From Rhodococcoides corynebacterioides (lineage in GTDB: Bacteria; Actinomycetota; Actinomycetes; Mycobacteriales; Mycobacteriaceae), in assembly GCF_019834675.1 (NCBI RefSeq), contig NZ_JABUBU010000021.1:1-56942 (forward strand): a stretch of 56,942 bases of DNA. The letters are read 5' to 3'. Positions within the stretch are counted from its first letter, which is position 1, and every line of letters begins with the position of its first letter. Below the pieces are notes generated by a model, which was given only the letters and a program-made list of their open reading frames with translations, searched no databases and was not told where the DNA came from. Made by a program: the position numbers and the translations under genes. Positions 7,029 to 15,613 of the stretch are shown one piece after another.

Positions 7029-9665
7029 GTGAGCCCCACCCGACCGACGGGCGGCCGCGACGACGCGATCGCCCTCCTCGCCGGCACCGCCGAGCGCGGG
7101 TGCATCGTGGTGGTCCGGGGCCCGCGGGGGGCGGGCCTGTCCACGGCGCTCGCCCGCGTCGCCGCGGACCTGGCGCGGACTGGGCCCGTCGAGGTCCGGC
7201 ATGTCCGCGCCGTCCCGTGGGAGACGACGTCACCCGGAGGCGTGCTCGGCCTGCTGGGTCTGCCGGACCCGGTGACGTCGGGGCGCACCGGTCCGACGGT
7301 CGTGGTGATCGACGACGCGCACCACGCCGATCCGGACTCCCTGCGCGCGATGACGACGGCGATCCGCCACCACCGCGACGGGGCAGTGTCGATGGTGTGC
7401 GGAGTGCACTCCGGCGACGGTGGGTCGTCCGCGTCCCACGACGTGCTCGCCCGGTCGGCCGACGTCGAGGTGGCCCTCTCGCGTGCCTCGGTGCAGGACG
7501 TCGCCGACATGGCGGCCGAACGCGGAATCACGCTGTCCCACAGGGCGGCCCAGCACCTCACGCGTCACGCGAGCGGCCGACCCGGCGTCGTCGCGGCCCT
7601 CCTCGACGAGCTGCCACCCGACGCCTGGCGCATCAATCGGCCCGTTCTCCCGGCTCCGGCCGCGGACCGTCGACGCGTGCGGGACGCGGTGTCCGACGGG
7701 GGAGCGTCGGTGCGTGCGCTGGTGACGGCGGCCGCCGTGCTCGGTGACCGGACACCGTTGCCCACGGTGTGTGCCGTCGCGGCACTGGACGATCCGTGGT
7801 CCGCCCTCGACGCGGCGGAGCGGGCCGACCTGCTCGCGGTGAACCGCTCGGCCACCGCCGTCACCGTCGACACCACCGATGCGGTGGTGCGCGCGGCGAT
7901 CCTCGCGATGCTCGGCGAGGACGAGCGCGCCCGTCTGCACCGGGTCGCCGCGACGACGGTGGAGGACCGGGCCGACGCCCTGGCGCATCTGGTCGAATCC
8001 CGTGCCGTCCCGGACCCGGCCGTGTCCGATCGGCTCGACGAGGTCGCCGCCGAGCGCGCGACGCGGGGCGAATGGGCCACGGCCGCACGGCTCTACGCAC
8101 TCTCGTCGCGCGCCAGCACCGATGCCGCCGAGCGGGACGCCCGGCTGGTGCGTGCGGTGGACGCCGCGATCGGCGCCGGCGACGTGCCCACCGCGGCGGG
8201 CTGGAGCGCGGAGATCGAGAGCTTTCGCGACACCCCGGCGAAGAACGCCGTCCTGGGGTACCTCGCCATCCTGCGGGGACGGCCACAGGACGCGGAGGCG
8301 CGGCTGCACCGGGCGTGGACCTCGGTGCGGCAGAAGCACGATCCGCGCACGGCCGCCACGATCTGCCACCGCGAGGTCCTGCACAATCTGGCGCGGTGCC
8401 GCGGGGCGGACCTGGTGACGTGGGCCGACCGCGCCGTCGACCTGGTCGGGGCGACCGACGCAACGGCGGTGGAGGCCCGCACCATTCGTGGGCTCGGCCT
8501 GGGGTCGACCGGCCGCACCGCGGAGGCACTGGCGAGTTACGACGATCTGCTCGCCCACGTCGAGTCCGGCGCCATGGGGCAGCGGGTGCAGATGGGGGCG
8601 GGATGGCTGCACCTGGCCACCGATCGCCCGGACGCGGCGCGCGCCGAACTCGAATCCGCACTCCCGACGGACTTCCTGGGCGGATCGACGCGCATCTCGT
8701 TGTGGGCCCACGGGTGGCTCGCGCGCTGCCACGTCGCGACCGGCGACTGGAACGCCGCGCTGCGGGTCGCGGCGGCGGGTCTCGACCTCGCCGACCGGTC
8801 GGGGTCCGATCTGATCGTTCCGCTGTTGCGCTGGACGGTGACGCAGGTGCACGCGCTGCGCGGGGACTGGGACGCGGCCGACGAGAGCGCGCGGGCGGGT
8901 GACGCGGGGGTCCGCGACTACGAGATCATGCGCGTCCCGGCGCTCCTCGCGCGCGCGGCGGTCGCGGAGGCGCGGGCGGACTACGCCGCGGTGCTGCGCA
9001 TCCTCGCTCCGCTGACCGAGGACTGGGCGCGCGGTGACATCTCCGAACCGGGGTTCTGGCCGTGGCCGGACGTGTTCGCCAACGCGCTCGTCGTCGAGGG
9101 GCGGCTGGACGAGGCGGACGCCTTCCTCCGCGCCCACGAGGAACGAGTGCGTCTGCGCGGGCACCGGTCGGCCGGTGCCCGGCTGGCGTACGCACGGGGC
9201 CGATTGCTCGGTGCGCGTGGCGATCTCGACGCCGCACGGGACTCGTTCGAGTCCGCCGTCACGGCACTGGCGGATCTCCCGCTGGTGTACGACCGGGCCC
9301 GCGTGCAGTTCGCGTACGGCCAGACGCTGCGGCGTGCCGGCAAGCGGCGGGAGGCCGACGTGGTGATCTCCGCCGCGCGGGACGCGTACCTCGCGCTGGG
9401 CGCGAACACCTATGTGGCGCGGTGCGAACGGGAGCTCAAGGCGGGGGGAATGCGGGCCGTGCTGAAGGACCGGCCGCACGATGCGCTGACGCCGCAGGAG
9501 GACGCGGTGGCGTCGCTGGTCGCGACGGGCATGTCGAATCGGGAGGTGGCGGCGGAGCTGTTCCTGTCGGTGAAGACGGTGCAGTTCCACCTCACCCGGG
9601 TCTACGCGAAACTGGGGATCCGCTCGCGCGCCGAGCTCGCCGCTCGGTCGGCCGGGAGCGAATGA
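7029..9665 (+). CDS. benR: LuxR-family ATPase-type transcriptional regulator, BenR-like
   Basis: An 878-residue LAL-type regulator: N-terminal AAA-like module, a long helical TPR-like middle, and a C-terminal LuxR HTH (TPQEDAVASLVATGMSNREVAAELFLSVKTVQFHLTRVYAKLG begins about residue 820). In Corynebacterium glutamicum a LuxR-type BenR is encoded directly after benD and activates the ben genes, so position and family agree. The Walker A segment reads GPRGAGLST, with Leu where the invariant Lys should be; Walker B (VVVIDDAHHAD) looks normal. GTG at 7029 is chosen for its -10 box just upstream; GTG at 6972 is an in-frame alternative. The assignment as BenR is by synteny. Confidence 0.82.
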   Translation: MSPTRPTGGRDDAIALLAGTAERGCIVVVRGPRGAGLSTALARVAADLARTGPVEVRHVRAVPWETTSPGGVLGLLGLPDPVTSGRTGPTVVVIDDAHHADPDSLRAMTTAIRHHRDGAVSMVCGVHSGDGGSSASHDVLARSADVEVALSRASVQDVADMAAERGITLSHRAAQHLTRHASGRPGVVAALLDELPPDAWRINRPVLPAPAADRRRVRDAVSDGGASVRALVTAAAVLGDRTPLPTVCAVAALDDPWSALDAAERADLLAVNRSATAVTVDTTDAVVRAAILAMLGEDERARLHRVAATTVEDRADALAHLVESRAVPDPAVSDRLDEVAAERATRGEWATAARLYALSSRASTDAAERDARLVRAVDAAIGAGDVPTAAGWSAEIESFRDTPAKNAVLGYLAILRGRPQDAEARLHRAWTSVRQKHDPRTAATICHREVLHNLARCRGADLVTWADRAVDLVGATDATAVEARTIRGLGLGSTGRTAEALASYDDLLAHVESGAMGQRVQMGAGWLHLATDRPDAARAELESALPTDFLGGSTRISLWAHGWLARCHVATGDWNAALRVAAAGLDLADRSGSDLIVPLLRWTVTQVHALRGDWDAADESARAGDAGVRDYEIMRVPALLARAAVAEARADYAAVLRILAPLTEDWARGDISEPGFWPWPDVFANALVVEGRLDEADAFLRAHEERVRLRGHRSAGARLAYARGRLLGARGDLDAARDSFESAVTALADLPLVYDRARVQFAYGQTLRRAGKRREADVVISAARDAYLALGANTYVARCERELKAGGMRAVLKDRPHDALTPQEDAVASLVATGMSNREVAAELFLSVKTVQFHLTRVYAKLGIRSRAELAARSAGSE

Positions 9666-9738
9666 CGCACGCCGCGAAGTCGATTGGGCCGCTCCGGCGT
9701 CCGAACGGTGCCCGGGTCGGCACTGGGTGATCATCCGG

Positions 9739-9754
9739 TGTGATCCACGTCATG
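9739..9754. promoter_or_regulatory. CRP/GlxR-like site upstream of benK
   Basis: TGTGATCCACGTCATG has a full TGTGA half-site and a partial TCACA half-site at the right spacing. It lies about 80 bases upstream of benK, consistent with catabolite control of the transporter. Not proven. Confidence 0.28.
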
Positions 9755-9830
9755 GCGGGTGACGATCGTGATCTACCCCGTCCCGGCCGCTCGTCGGCAC
9801 AGGACGTCCCCCTTCGACGTCAGGATCCCC

Positions 9831-11213
9831 ATGACCACCTCCGCCGACGACGGCCGCGTCGCGGTCGCCGTGTCCCGCACGGACGGTTGGGCGAGCAATC
9901 GCCACCGCCGCAGCGTTCTCTGGATCGTCGCTCTCGCGACGGCCGCCATCGTGTTCGACGGCTACGACCTCGTGGTCTACGGCGCCGTGCTGCCGACCCT
10001 GCTGGCCGACCCCACGGCCCTCGGGGCGATCGACCCCGCCACGGCGGGGGCACTCGGGTCCTACGCCTTGATCGGAGTGATGGTCGGCGCGCTGCTCGCC
10101 GGCGCCGTGGGCGACCGCATGGGCCGTCGCCGCACCATGCTCACCGCCATCGTGTGGTTCTCGGTGGGGATGGGTGCGACCGCGCTGGCCCCGTCCGTCG
10201 GAACCTTCGGCGCCCTGCGGTTCCTGACCGGCATCGGCGTGGGCGCCCTGGTGGCGAGCGTGGGCGCCATGATCGCGGAGTTCGCGCCGGCCGATCGCCG
10301 AAACCTGTTCAACGCCATCGTCTACAGCGGCATCCCGGCGGGCGGCGTGCTGGCGTCCCTCGCGGCGATCGTGGCCGAGGACGCCGTCGGGTGGCGGGGA
10401 CTGTTCTGGCTCGGCGCGCTGCCGTTGGTGACGCTGCTGCCGCTGGCGATCCTGCGGATGCCCGAGTCCCCGCGGTGGTTGCTGGCTCGCGGACGCGTCG
10501 ACGACGCGCGCGCCGTCTGCGCGTCGACCGGCATTCCCGTGCCCGACGCCGAGGTGTCCGCACCCGGCGATCGGGTGGGCTTCGCGGCGCTCGCCCGCCG
10601 TCCGCTCCGTCGCCCGACCCTTCTCCTCGGGTCGATGAGCTTTTGCGGACTGCTGCTCACCTACGGCCTCAACACCTGGCTGCCGCAGATCATGTCGGAG
10701 GCGGGGTACAACGCCAAAGGCTCGCTGTCCTTCCTGCTGGTGCTCAACGGCGGCGCCATCGTCGGCGGTCTGATCGCGTCGCGGGTGGCCGACCGCACCG
10801 GTCCGCAGCGAGTGGTCGCGGCCACGTTCTGTCTGGCCGCGCTCGCCCTGGTGGTCCTCACGTCCGGTGCGCCGCTGGGCGTCCTGCTGGTCGCGGTGGC
10901 GGGTGCCGGGATCGGCGCCATCGGCACGCAGGTCCTGATCTACGGGTTCGTCTCCGGCTACTACCCGACGTCCTCTCGGGCGGCCGGTGTGGCGTGGTGC
11001 GCCGGCTTCGGACGACTCGGCGGTATCGGCGGTCCGCTGGTCGGCGGGCTGCTGCTCGGGGCGGGGGTGTCGTCGGCGACGGCGTTCCACCTTTTCGCCG
11101 GTGTCGCCCTGGTGGGCGCCGCGGTCACCCTGACGGTGCCGCGGCGCACGGCGGGACCGGTGGACCCGGCTGCGGCCGGTCAGACGCGTTCGAAGACCGC
11201 CGCGAGGCCCTGA
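9831..11213 (+). CDS. benK: Benzoate/H+ symporter BenK (MFS, aromatic acid family)
   Basis: A 460-residue, 12-helix major facilitator of the aromatic acid:H+ symporter family, expected to import benzoate. The family signature FDGYDLVVYG lies in the first helix, DRMGRRRTM in loop 2-3, and a second DRTGPQR loop follows helix 8. ATG at 9831 (MTTSADDGR) is preferred over an upstream ATG at 9759; it has GGA a few bases upstream and gives a normal N-terminus. It is the last gene of the ben group, and its 3' end overlaps the convergent pcaF by 34 bases. Related carriers take 4-hydroxybenzoate or vanillate, so substrate is inferred from context. Confidence 0.88.
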   Translation: MTTSADDGRVAVAVSRTDGWASNRHRRSVLWIVALATAAIVFDGYDLVVYGAVLPTLLADPTALGAIDPATAGALGSYALIGVMVGALLAGAVGDRMGRRRTMLTAIVWFSVGMGATALAPSVGTFGALRFLTGIGVGALVASVGAMIAEFAPADRRNLFNAIVYSGIPAGGVLASLAAIVAEDAVGWRGLFWLGALPLVTLLPLAILRMPESPRWLLARGRVDDARAVCASTGIPVPDAEVSAPGDRVGFAALARRPLRRPTLLLGSMSFCGLLLTYGLNTWLPQIMSEAGYNAKGSLSFLLVLNGGAIVGGLIASRVADRTGPQRVVAATFCLAALALVVLTSGAPLGVLLVAVAGAGIGAIGTQVLIYGFVSGYYPTSSRAAGVAWCAGFGRLGGIGGPLVGGLLLGAGVSSATAFHLFAGVALVGAAVTLTVPRRTAGPVDPAAAGQTRSKTAARP

Positions 11214-12385
11214 CCGCCGCCGATGCACATGGTCTCGAGACCGTAGCGTGCGTCGGTGCGGACCATCTCCCGCGCCAGCGTGGTGAGAATGCGGGCTCCC
11301 GTCGCACCGACGGGGTGTCCGAGGGAGATGCCCGACCCGTGGCGATTGAGCCGCGGGTCGTCGGCATCGATCTCCCACTCGCGCAGGACGGCGAGCACCT
11401 GCGCGGCGAAGGCCTCGTTCAGCTCGACCACGTCCATGTCGGCGAGGGTCAGACCCAGGCGGCCCAGAACGGCGGCGGTGGCGGACACCGGTCCGATCCC
11501 CATCGTGGCGGGGGCGACACCGGACACCGCCCAGCCCGCGAGGCGCACCATCGGCTCGAGCCCGAGCGCGGCGGCCTTCTCCGGGGTGGTGACCACGCAG
11601 AGCGCGGCGCCGTCGTTCTGGCCGCTGGCGTTGCCGGCGGTGACCGTCGCTTCGGGGTCGATCGCGCCGCGGAGGGGGCGCAGTCGGGCGAGGGACTCGG
11701 TGGTGGTGTCGGCGCGGGGGTGCTCGTCCCGGTCGACGACGACGTCTCCGCGGCGGTTCGGCACGGTGACGGGCACGATCTCCTCGGCGAAGACCCCGTT
11801 GTCCTGCGCCGCGACGGCGCGGTGGTGCGACTGCACGGCGAGCGCATCCTGGTCGGTGCGGGAGATGCCGTACTGCGCGCGCAGGTTCTCGGCGGTCTCG
11901 ATCATGCCGCCGGGGACGGGGAATGCGGTGCCGCCGGCGGTGACTCGGGCGCGGGCGAGGCGGTCGTGCAGGGCGAGCGCGTCGCCGCGGACCCCCCACC
12001 GCATCCCCGTCGAGTAGAACTCGGTCTGCGACATCGACTCCACTCCGCCGGCGAGCACGATCTCGCTCGCGCCGGACTGCACCTGCATGGCGGCGTCGAG
12101 CACCGCCTGCAGTCCGGAGCCGCAGCGGCGGTCCACCTGGCGGCCGGGGACGCCGATGCCGAGGCCGGCGTCGAGGGCCGCGACGCGGCCGATCGCGGGA
12201 GCCTCGCCGTTGGGCGAGCCCTGGCCGAGGATCACGTCGTCGACGTCCGACCCGGACAGGCCGGTGCGGGTGAGGATCTCGGCGACGACGGTGGTGGCGA
12301 GCGTGGGGGCGGTGACGTCCTTCAGCGTTCCGCCGAAGCGGCCCACGGGGGTGCGCAGCGGGGTGCAGACGACGGCGTCGGGCAT
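11180..12385 (-). CDS. pcaF: Beta-ketoadipyl-CoA thiolase PcaF
   Basis: Cleaves 3-oxoadipyl-CoA to succinyl-CoA and acetyl-CoA, the last step of the beta-ketoadipate pathway. A thiolase II family protein of 401 residues: acyl-enzyme Cys88 in DRRCGSGLQAV, GNASGQNDGAA, NEAFAAQ, His in GHPVGATGARI, and the second Cys in CIGGGQG. It follows pcaR by 16 bases in the same direction, and pcaIJ (the enzyme making its substrate) lies just across the divergent promoter. A generic acetyl-CoA acetyltransferase has the same motifs, so PcaF rests on the neighbours. Confidence 0.9.
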   Translation of the reverse strand: MPDAVVCTPLRTPVGRFGGTLKDVTAPTLATTVVAEILTRTGLSGSDVDDVILGQGSPNGEAPAIGRVAALDAGLGIGVPGRQVDRRCGSGLQAVLDAAMQVQSGASEIVLAGGVESMSQTEFYSTGMRWGVRGDALALHDRLARARVTAGGTAFPVPGGMIETAENLRAQYGISRTDQDALAVQSHHRAVAAQDNGVFAEEIVPVTVPNRRGDVVVDRDEHPRADTTTESLARLRPLRGAIDPEATVTAGNASGQNDGAALCVVTTPEKAAALGLEPMVRLAGWAVSGVAPATMGIGPVSATAAVLGRLGLTLADMDVVELNEAFAAQVLAVLREWEIDADDPRLNRHGSGISLGHPVGATGARILTTLAREMVRTDARYGLETMCIGGGQGLAAVFERV

Positions 12386-12401
12386 GGGGTCCTCCGGGTG
12401 G

Positions 12402-13196
12402 TCAGGGCTGGGTGGTCACGCCGACTCGGGTGAGATCGGCGTCGATGGCGGCGGCGGTGCGGCGCAGCGCCGGAACGAGAACGGAGTGCAGGTCCTCGTC
12501 GGTGTAGCGGGCGGCCGGGGTGCTGATGTTGAGGGCGGCGACGACGGCGCCGTCGGGCCCGTGGACGGGGGCGGCAAGCGAGCGCAGGCCGACCTCGAGT
12601 TCCTGGTCGACCACGACGATGCCGTCGGACCGCGCCGCGAGAATGCGGTCGCGCAGCGACTCCGGTGTGACCGCGGTGCGGCCCGTGAGATCGGTGAAGT
12701 CGGTCCGGCGGAGGTAGGCGTCGAGCTCGTCGTCCGGGAGGGCGGCGAGCAACACGCGACCCATCGACGTGACGTAGGCGGGGAAGCGGGTCCCGATGGT
12801 GATCGCGACGGTCATGATGCGCCGCACCGGAACTCGCGCGACGTACACGACGTCGTCGCCGTCGAGCACCGACACCGAGGACGATTCGCCGACCTCCGCG
12901 GACAGGGCCTCGAGGTGGGGGAGCGCGACCTCGGGCAGCCCGAGCGACGACAGGTACGAGTAGCCGAGTTCCAGCACCGCTGGGGTCAGCGCGAACGTGG
13001 CGCCGTCGGTGCGGACGTAGCCGAGCTCGACGAGGGTGAGCAGGAACCTGCGGGCGGTCGGCCGGCTCAGCTCGGTCGCCCGGGCGACGTCCGCGAGGGT
13101 GCGCTGCGGGTGGGCGGCGTCGAAGCAGCGAATCACGGCGAGTCCGCGCGCGAGCGACTGCACGTGATCCGGCGAGGTGGCACGCGGCTCGGTCAC
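12402..13196 (-). CDS. pcaR: IclR-family regulator PcaR
   Basis: A 264-residue IclR-type regulator: N-terminal winged helix (QSLARGLAVIRCFDAAHPQRTLADVARATELSRPTARRFLLTL from about residue 13) followed by the IclR effector-binding domain (LSSLGLPEVALPHLEALSAEVGESSSVSVLDGDDVVYVARV). PcaR proteins sense beta-ketoadipate or related acids and control pca genes. The GTG start overlaps the pcaD stop (GTGA), and pcaF follows, so the regulator is inside the operon it probably controls. A palindrome in the pcaD-pcaI intergenic region is a candidate target. Confidence 0.88.
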   Translation of the reverse strand: MTEPRATSPDHVQSLARGLAVIRCFDAAHPQRTLADVARATELSRPTARRFLLTLVELGYVRTDGATFALTPAVLELGYSYLSSLGLPEVALPHLEALSAEVGESSSVSVLDGDDVVYVARVPVRRIMTVAITIGTRFPAYVTSMGRVLLAALPDDELDAYLRRTDFTDLTGRTAVTPESLRDRILAARSDGIVVVDQELEVGLRSLAAPVHGPDGAVVAALNISTPAARYTDEDLHSVLVPALRRTAAAIDADLTRVGVTTQP

Positions 13197-13993
13197 GAGT
13201 GCGCCGTGACGTGGGCGCGGACGAGGGCGGACACCTCGGCCGCACGTTCGATCGCGGCGAGATGCGCTGCGGGGGAGAGGACTTCCAGTCGGGCACCCGC
13301 GATGCCGTCGGCGATCACCGCCAGCGATTCCGGTGGCGTGGCCGGGTCCCGGTCACCGGCGATCACCAGCGTGGGAGCGGTGATCGTGCCGAGCAGCGGC
13401 CGAGAGTCGAAGCGCGACAGGGCCTCACAACACACGGCGTATCCCTCGTCGGGGACCGCGGAGACCATGGCGACGCAGCGGTCGACCACGTCGGGATGCG
13501 CCGCGGCGTACTCGGCGGTGAACCAGCGCTCGACGATGGAGCCGGCGATCGACGCGACGCCGTCACGGCGCACGGTGTCCGCGCGGGTGGTCCACGCGTC
13601 TGGCTCGCCGAATCGGGCAGCGGAGCAGAGGACCGTGAGGGACGCGATTCGATCCGGATGCTGCGCGGCGAGGGTCTGCGCGACCGCACCGCCGAGGGAC
13701 AGGCCGACCACGCGTACGCGACCGAGGCCGAGGTCGTCGAGCAGGGCCGTCACGTCGGCGGCGAGGTGGTCGACCGTCACGCCGTCGGGTGCCCCGGTGT
13801 CGGTGTCGGTGTCGGTGACCGGGCTGCCGCCGTGGCCGCGGACGTCGACCGTGAGCACCGACGCGACATCGGCGAGGGCGGCGACCTGCGCGTCCCACAT
13901 GGAGCGGTCCGAACCGAGCGAGCCGAGGAGGACGACGGTGGGCGCGTCGGGCCTCGGGGCCGGGGTGAGGTCGTGGGCGAGCGGGACGGTCAT
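13193..13993 (-). CDS. pcaD: 3-oxoadipate enol-lactonase PcaD
   Basis: An alpha/beta hydrolase of 266 residues that opens 3-oxoadipate enol-lactone to 3-oxoadipate. The nucleophile is Ser99 in VGLSLGG, the acid lies in AGDRDPATPPE, and the His in SPAAHLAAIE. Start ATG at 13993 has AGGAG at 14000-14004. In rhodococci the enzyme is usually PcaL, a fusion of this hydrolase with 4-carboxymuconolactone decarboxylase (PcaC). Here the protein ends right after the hydrolase and runs into pcaR by a GTGA overlap, so the decarboxylase half is absent. First gene of the pcaD-pcaR-pcaF transcript. Confidence 0.88.
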   Translation of the reverse strand: MTVPLAHDLTPAPRPDAPTVVLLGSLGSDRSMWDAQVAALADVASVLTVDVRGHGGSPVTDTDTDTGAPDGVTVDHLAADVTALLDDLGLGRVRVVGLSLGGAVAQTLAAQHPDRIASLTVLCSAARFGEPDAWTTRADTVRRDGVASIAGSIVERWFTAEYAAAHPDVVDRCVAMVSAVPDEGYAVCCEALSRFDSRPLLGTITAPTLVIAGDRDPATPPESLAVIADGIAGARLEVLSPAAHLAAIERAAEVSALVRAHVTAHS

Positions 13994-14033
13994 CGGGCGC
14001 TCCTGGGTCGTGGCTTGTGTGGCTGGTGTGTAT

Positions 14034-14048
14034 GTCCGCATCGCGGAC
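14034..14048. promoter_or_regulatory. Perfect inverted repeat, candidate PcaR operator
   Basis: GTCCGC-ATC-GCGGAC is a perfect 6+3+6 dyad between pcaD and pcaI, immediately upstream of the pcaI -35 region and downstream of the likely pcaD -10. A further TGTCCG half-copy follows at 14052-14057. A regulator bound here could affect both directions; PcaR is the obvious candidate by position. Confidence 0.42.
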
Positions 14049-14050
14049 TC

Positions 14051-14080
14051 TTGTCCGACTAGCGTACACCGCGCTACAGT
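14051..14080 (+). promoter_or_regulatory. pcaIJ promoter, leaderless
   Basis: TTGTCC (14051-14056) and TACAGT (14075-14080) are spaced 18 bases apart. Seven bases later comes the ATG of pcaI, so transcription should begin at the start codon. A minus-strand TACGCT (14061-14066) inside the same interval is a plausible -10 for pcaD, making the two promoters interlocked. Confidence 0.55.
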
Positions 14081-14087
14081 GGTGGAC

Positions 14088-14837
14088 ATGATGAACAAGG
14101 TGGTCGCGTCGGCACCCGACGCAGTCGCGGACATCCCGGACGGGGCGTCGATCGCCGTCGGCGGGTTCGGGCTCGTCGGAGTGCCGAACGTGCTCATCGC
14201 CGCGGTGCTCGAGCAGGGCGCGCGGGATCTCGAGACGGTGAGCAACAACTGCGGTACCGACGGCACGGGCCTCGGCATCCTGCTCGAGGCCGGGCGCATC
14301 CGGCGCACGATCAGCTCGTACGTGGGGTCCAACAAGGAGTTCGCGCGGCAGTACCTCGCCGGCGAACTCGAGGTGGAACTGACGGCGCAGGGGACGCTCG
14401 CCGAGCGTCTGCGCGCGGGCGGCGCGGGCATCCCCGCCTTCTTCACCCCGGCGGGCGTCGGCACGCAGGTCGCCGACGGTGGACTGCCCCAGCGTTACGA
14501 CGCCGACGGCGGCGTGGCCCTGGCGTCGCAGCCGAAGGAGACCCGCGAGTTCGACGGCGTCACGTACGTGATGGAACGCGGCATCGTCGCCGACTTCGCG
14601 CTGGTCCACGCGTGGAAGGGCGACCGGATGGGCAACCTGGTCTACCGCGCCAGCGCGCGCAACTTCAACCCACCGGCCGCCGAGTCCGGCCGCATCACCA
14701 TCGCGCAGGTCGAGCACCTCGTCGAGCCCGGTGAGCTGCGGCCCGAGGACATCCACACCCCCGGCATCCACGTCCAGCGCGTGGTCCCCGTGGGGCCGGT
14801 CACCACAGGAATCGAACGACGGACGGTGCGGTCATGA
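14088..14837 (+). CDS. pcaI: 3-oxoadipate CoA-transferase subunit A PcaI
   Basis: Alpha subunit (249 residues) of succinyl-CoA:3-oxoadipate CoA-transferase, which activates 3-oxoadipate for PcaF. Family I CoA-transferase features: the glycine-rich [15 protein letters not shown] near the N-terminus, [20 protein letters not shown], and the conserved C-terminal [22 protein letters not shown]. Two ATG codons are adjacent; the first (14088) is chosen because it lies seven bases after a good -10 and so would be the mRNA 5' end. The stop overlaps the pcaJ start (ATGA). A generic SCOT enzyme is the alternative, but the pca neighbours argue against it. Confidence 0.92.
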   Translation: MMNKVVASAPDAVADIPDGASIAVGGFGLVGVPNVLIAAVLEQGARDLETVSNNCGTDGTGLGILLEAGRIRRTISSYVGSNKEFARQYLAGELEVELTAQGTLAERLRAGGAGIPAFFTPAGVGTQVADGGLPQRYDADGGVALASQPKETREFDGVTYVMERGIVADFALVHAWKGDRMGNLVYRASARNFNPPAAESGRITIAQVEHLVEPGELRPEDIHTPGIHVQRVVPVGPVTTGIERRTVRS

Positions 14838-15466
14838 CACTCACGCGCGATGAGATGGCGGCCCGCGTCGCCGCCGAACTCGAGGACGGCCAGTACGTCA
14901 ACCTCGGCATCGGCATGCCGACGCTGGTTCCCGGCCACATTCCCGACGACGTGACGGTGGTCCTGCATTCCGAGAACGGCGTGCTGGGGGTGGGGCCGTA
15001 CCCGCCCGAGGACGACGTCGACCCGGAACTGGTCAACGCCGGCAAGGAGACCATCACGGTGCTGCCCGGCGCGTCGTTCTTCGACTCCGCGCAGTCCTTC
15101 GGCATGATCCGCGGCGGCGCCGTGGACGTGGCGGTGCTCGGCGCGATGCAGGTCGACGCGCAGGGCAACCTGGCCAACTGGATGATCCCCGGCTCGATGG
15201 TCAAGGGCATGGGTGGCGCGATGGACCTGGTCCACGGAGCCCGGCGGGTGATCGTGATGATGGATCACGTCTCGAAGAACGGCAGCCCGAAGATCATGCG
15301 GGAGTGCACCCTTCCGCTCACCGGCGCGGCCTGCGTCCACCGCATCGTCACCGACCTCGCCGTGCTCGACGTGACGCCCGAGGGGCTGGTGCTGGTCGAG
15401 ACCGCCCCCGGCGTCACCGTCGACGAGGTCCGCGCGGCCACCCAAGCCGACCTGATCGTGCGCTGA
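14834..15466 (+). CDS. pcaJ: 3-oxoadipate CoA-transferase subunit B PcaJ
   Basis: Beta subunit, 210 residues, carrying the catalytic glutamate in the S-E-N-G motif ([14 protein letters not shown]). Other family marks: [46 protein letters not shown]. Start ATG overlaps the pcaI stop by four bases, so the two subunits are probably made in equal amounts. Last gene of the aromatic island; a strong palindrome lies immediately downstream. Confidence 0.93.
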   Translation: MTLTRDEMAARVAAELEDGQYVNLGIGMPTLVPGHIPDDVTVVLHSENGVLGVGPYPPEDDVDPELVNAGKETITVLPGASFFDSAQSFGMIRGGAVDVAVLGAMQVDAQGNLANWMIPGSMVKGMGGAMDLVHGARRVIVMMDHVSKNGSPKIMRECTLPLTGAACVHRIVTDLAVLDVTPEGLVLVETAPGVTVDEVRAATQADLIVR

Positions 15467-15478
15467 CCCGTCCCCTCC

Positions 15479-15548
15479 GTTCCCGCGCTGCGAGTCGGTT
15501 CGCGCGCTGGCTGTTGCCGGCGCGCGAGCACATCGGCAGCGCGGGAAC
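15479..15548. repeat. Nested 70-base palindrome downstream of pcaJ (REP-like element or terminator)
   Basis: Outer arms GTTCCCGCGCTGC (15479-15491) and GCAGCGCGGGAAC (15536-15548) are perfectly complementary over 13 bases. Inside, 15500-15511 pairs with 15516-15527 over 12 positions (one G-T) around a TGTT loop. The two stems are separated by 8-base unpaired segments on each side. There is no T-run, so a classical rho-independent terminator is not evident. It may stop the pcaIJ transcript or be a dispersed palindromic repeat. Confidence 0.6.
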
Positions 15549-15597
15549 CCCGGGCCGCACGACCCGACCCCGGCGCAGGTCACATCCCGATCGGCGC

Positions 15598-15603
15598 TAG
15601 CGT
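15598..15603 (+). promoter_or_regulatory. -10 hexamer of the permease gene
   Basis: TAGCGT ends ten bases before the permease ATG, predicting a 5' leader of only three or four bases. Confidence 0.35.
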
Positions 15604-15613
15604 TCGCACCATC

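Noticed and set aside
4045..7233. A 1062-codon minus-strand open frame opposite the Ben fusion gene.
   Set aside because: Its product is Arg/Gly/Ala-rich with no recognisable motif; it is the mirror of a high-GC coding strand, and the plus-strand frame has clear catalytic motifs.
12087..14087. Plus-strand open frame covering pcaF, pcaR and pcaD and running into pcaI.
   Set aside because: Only the part from 14088 encodes CoA-transferase sequence; the rest is the antisense of three well-supported minus-strand genes.
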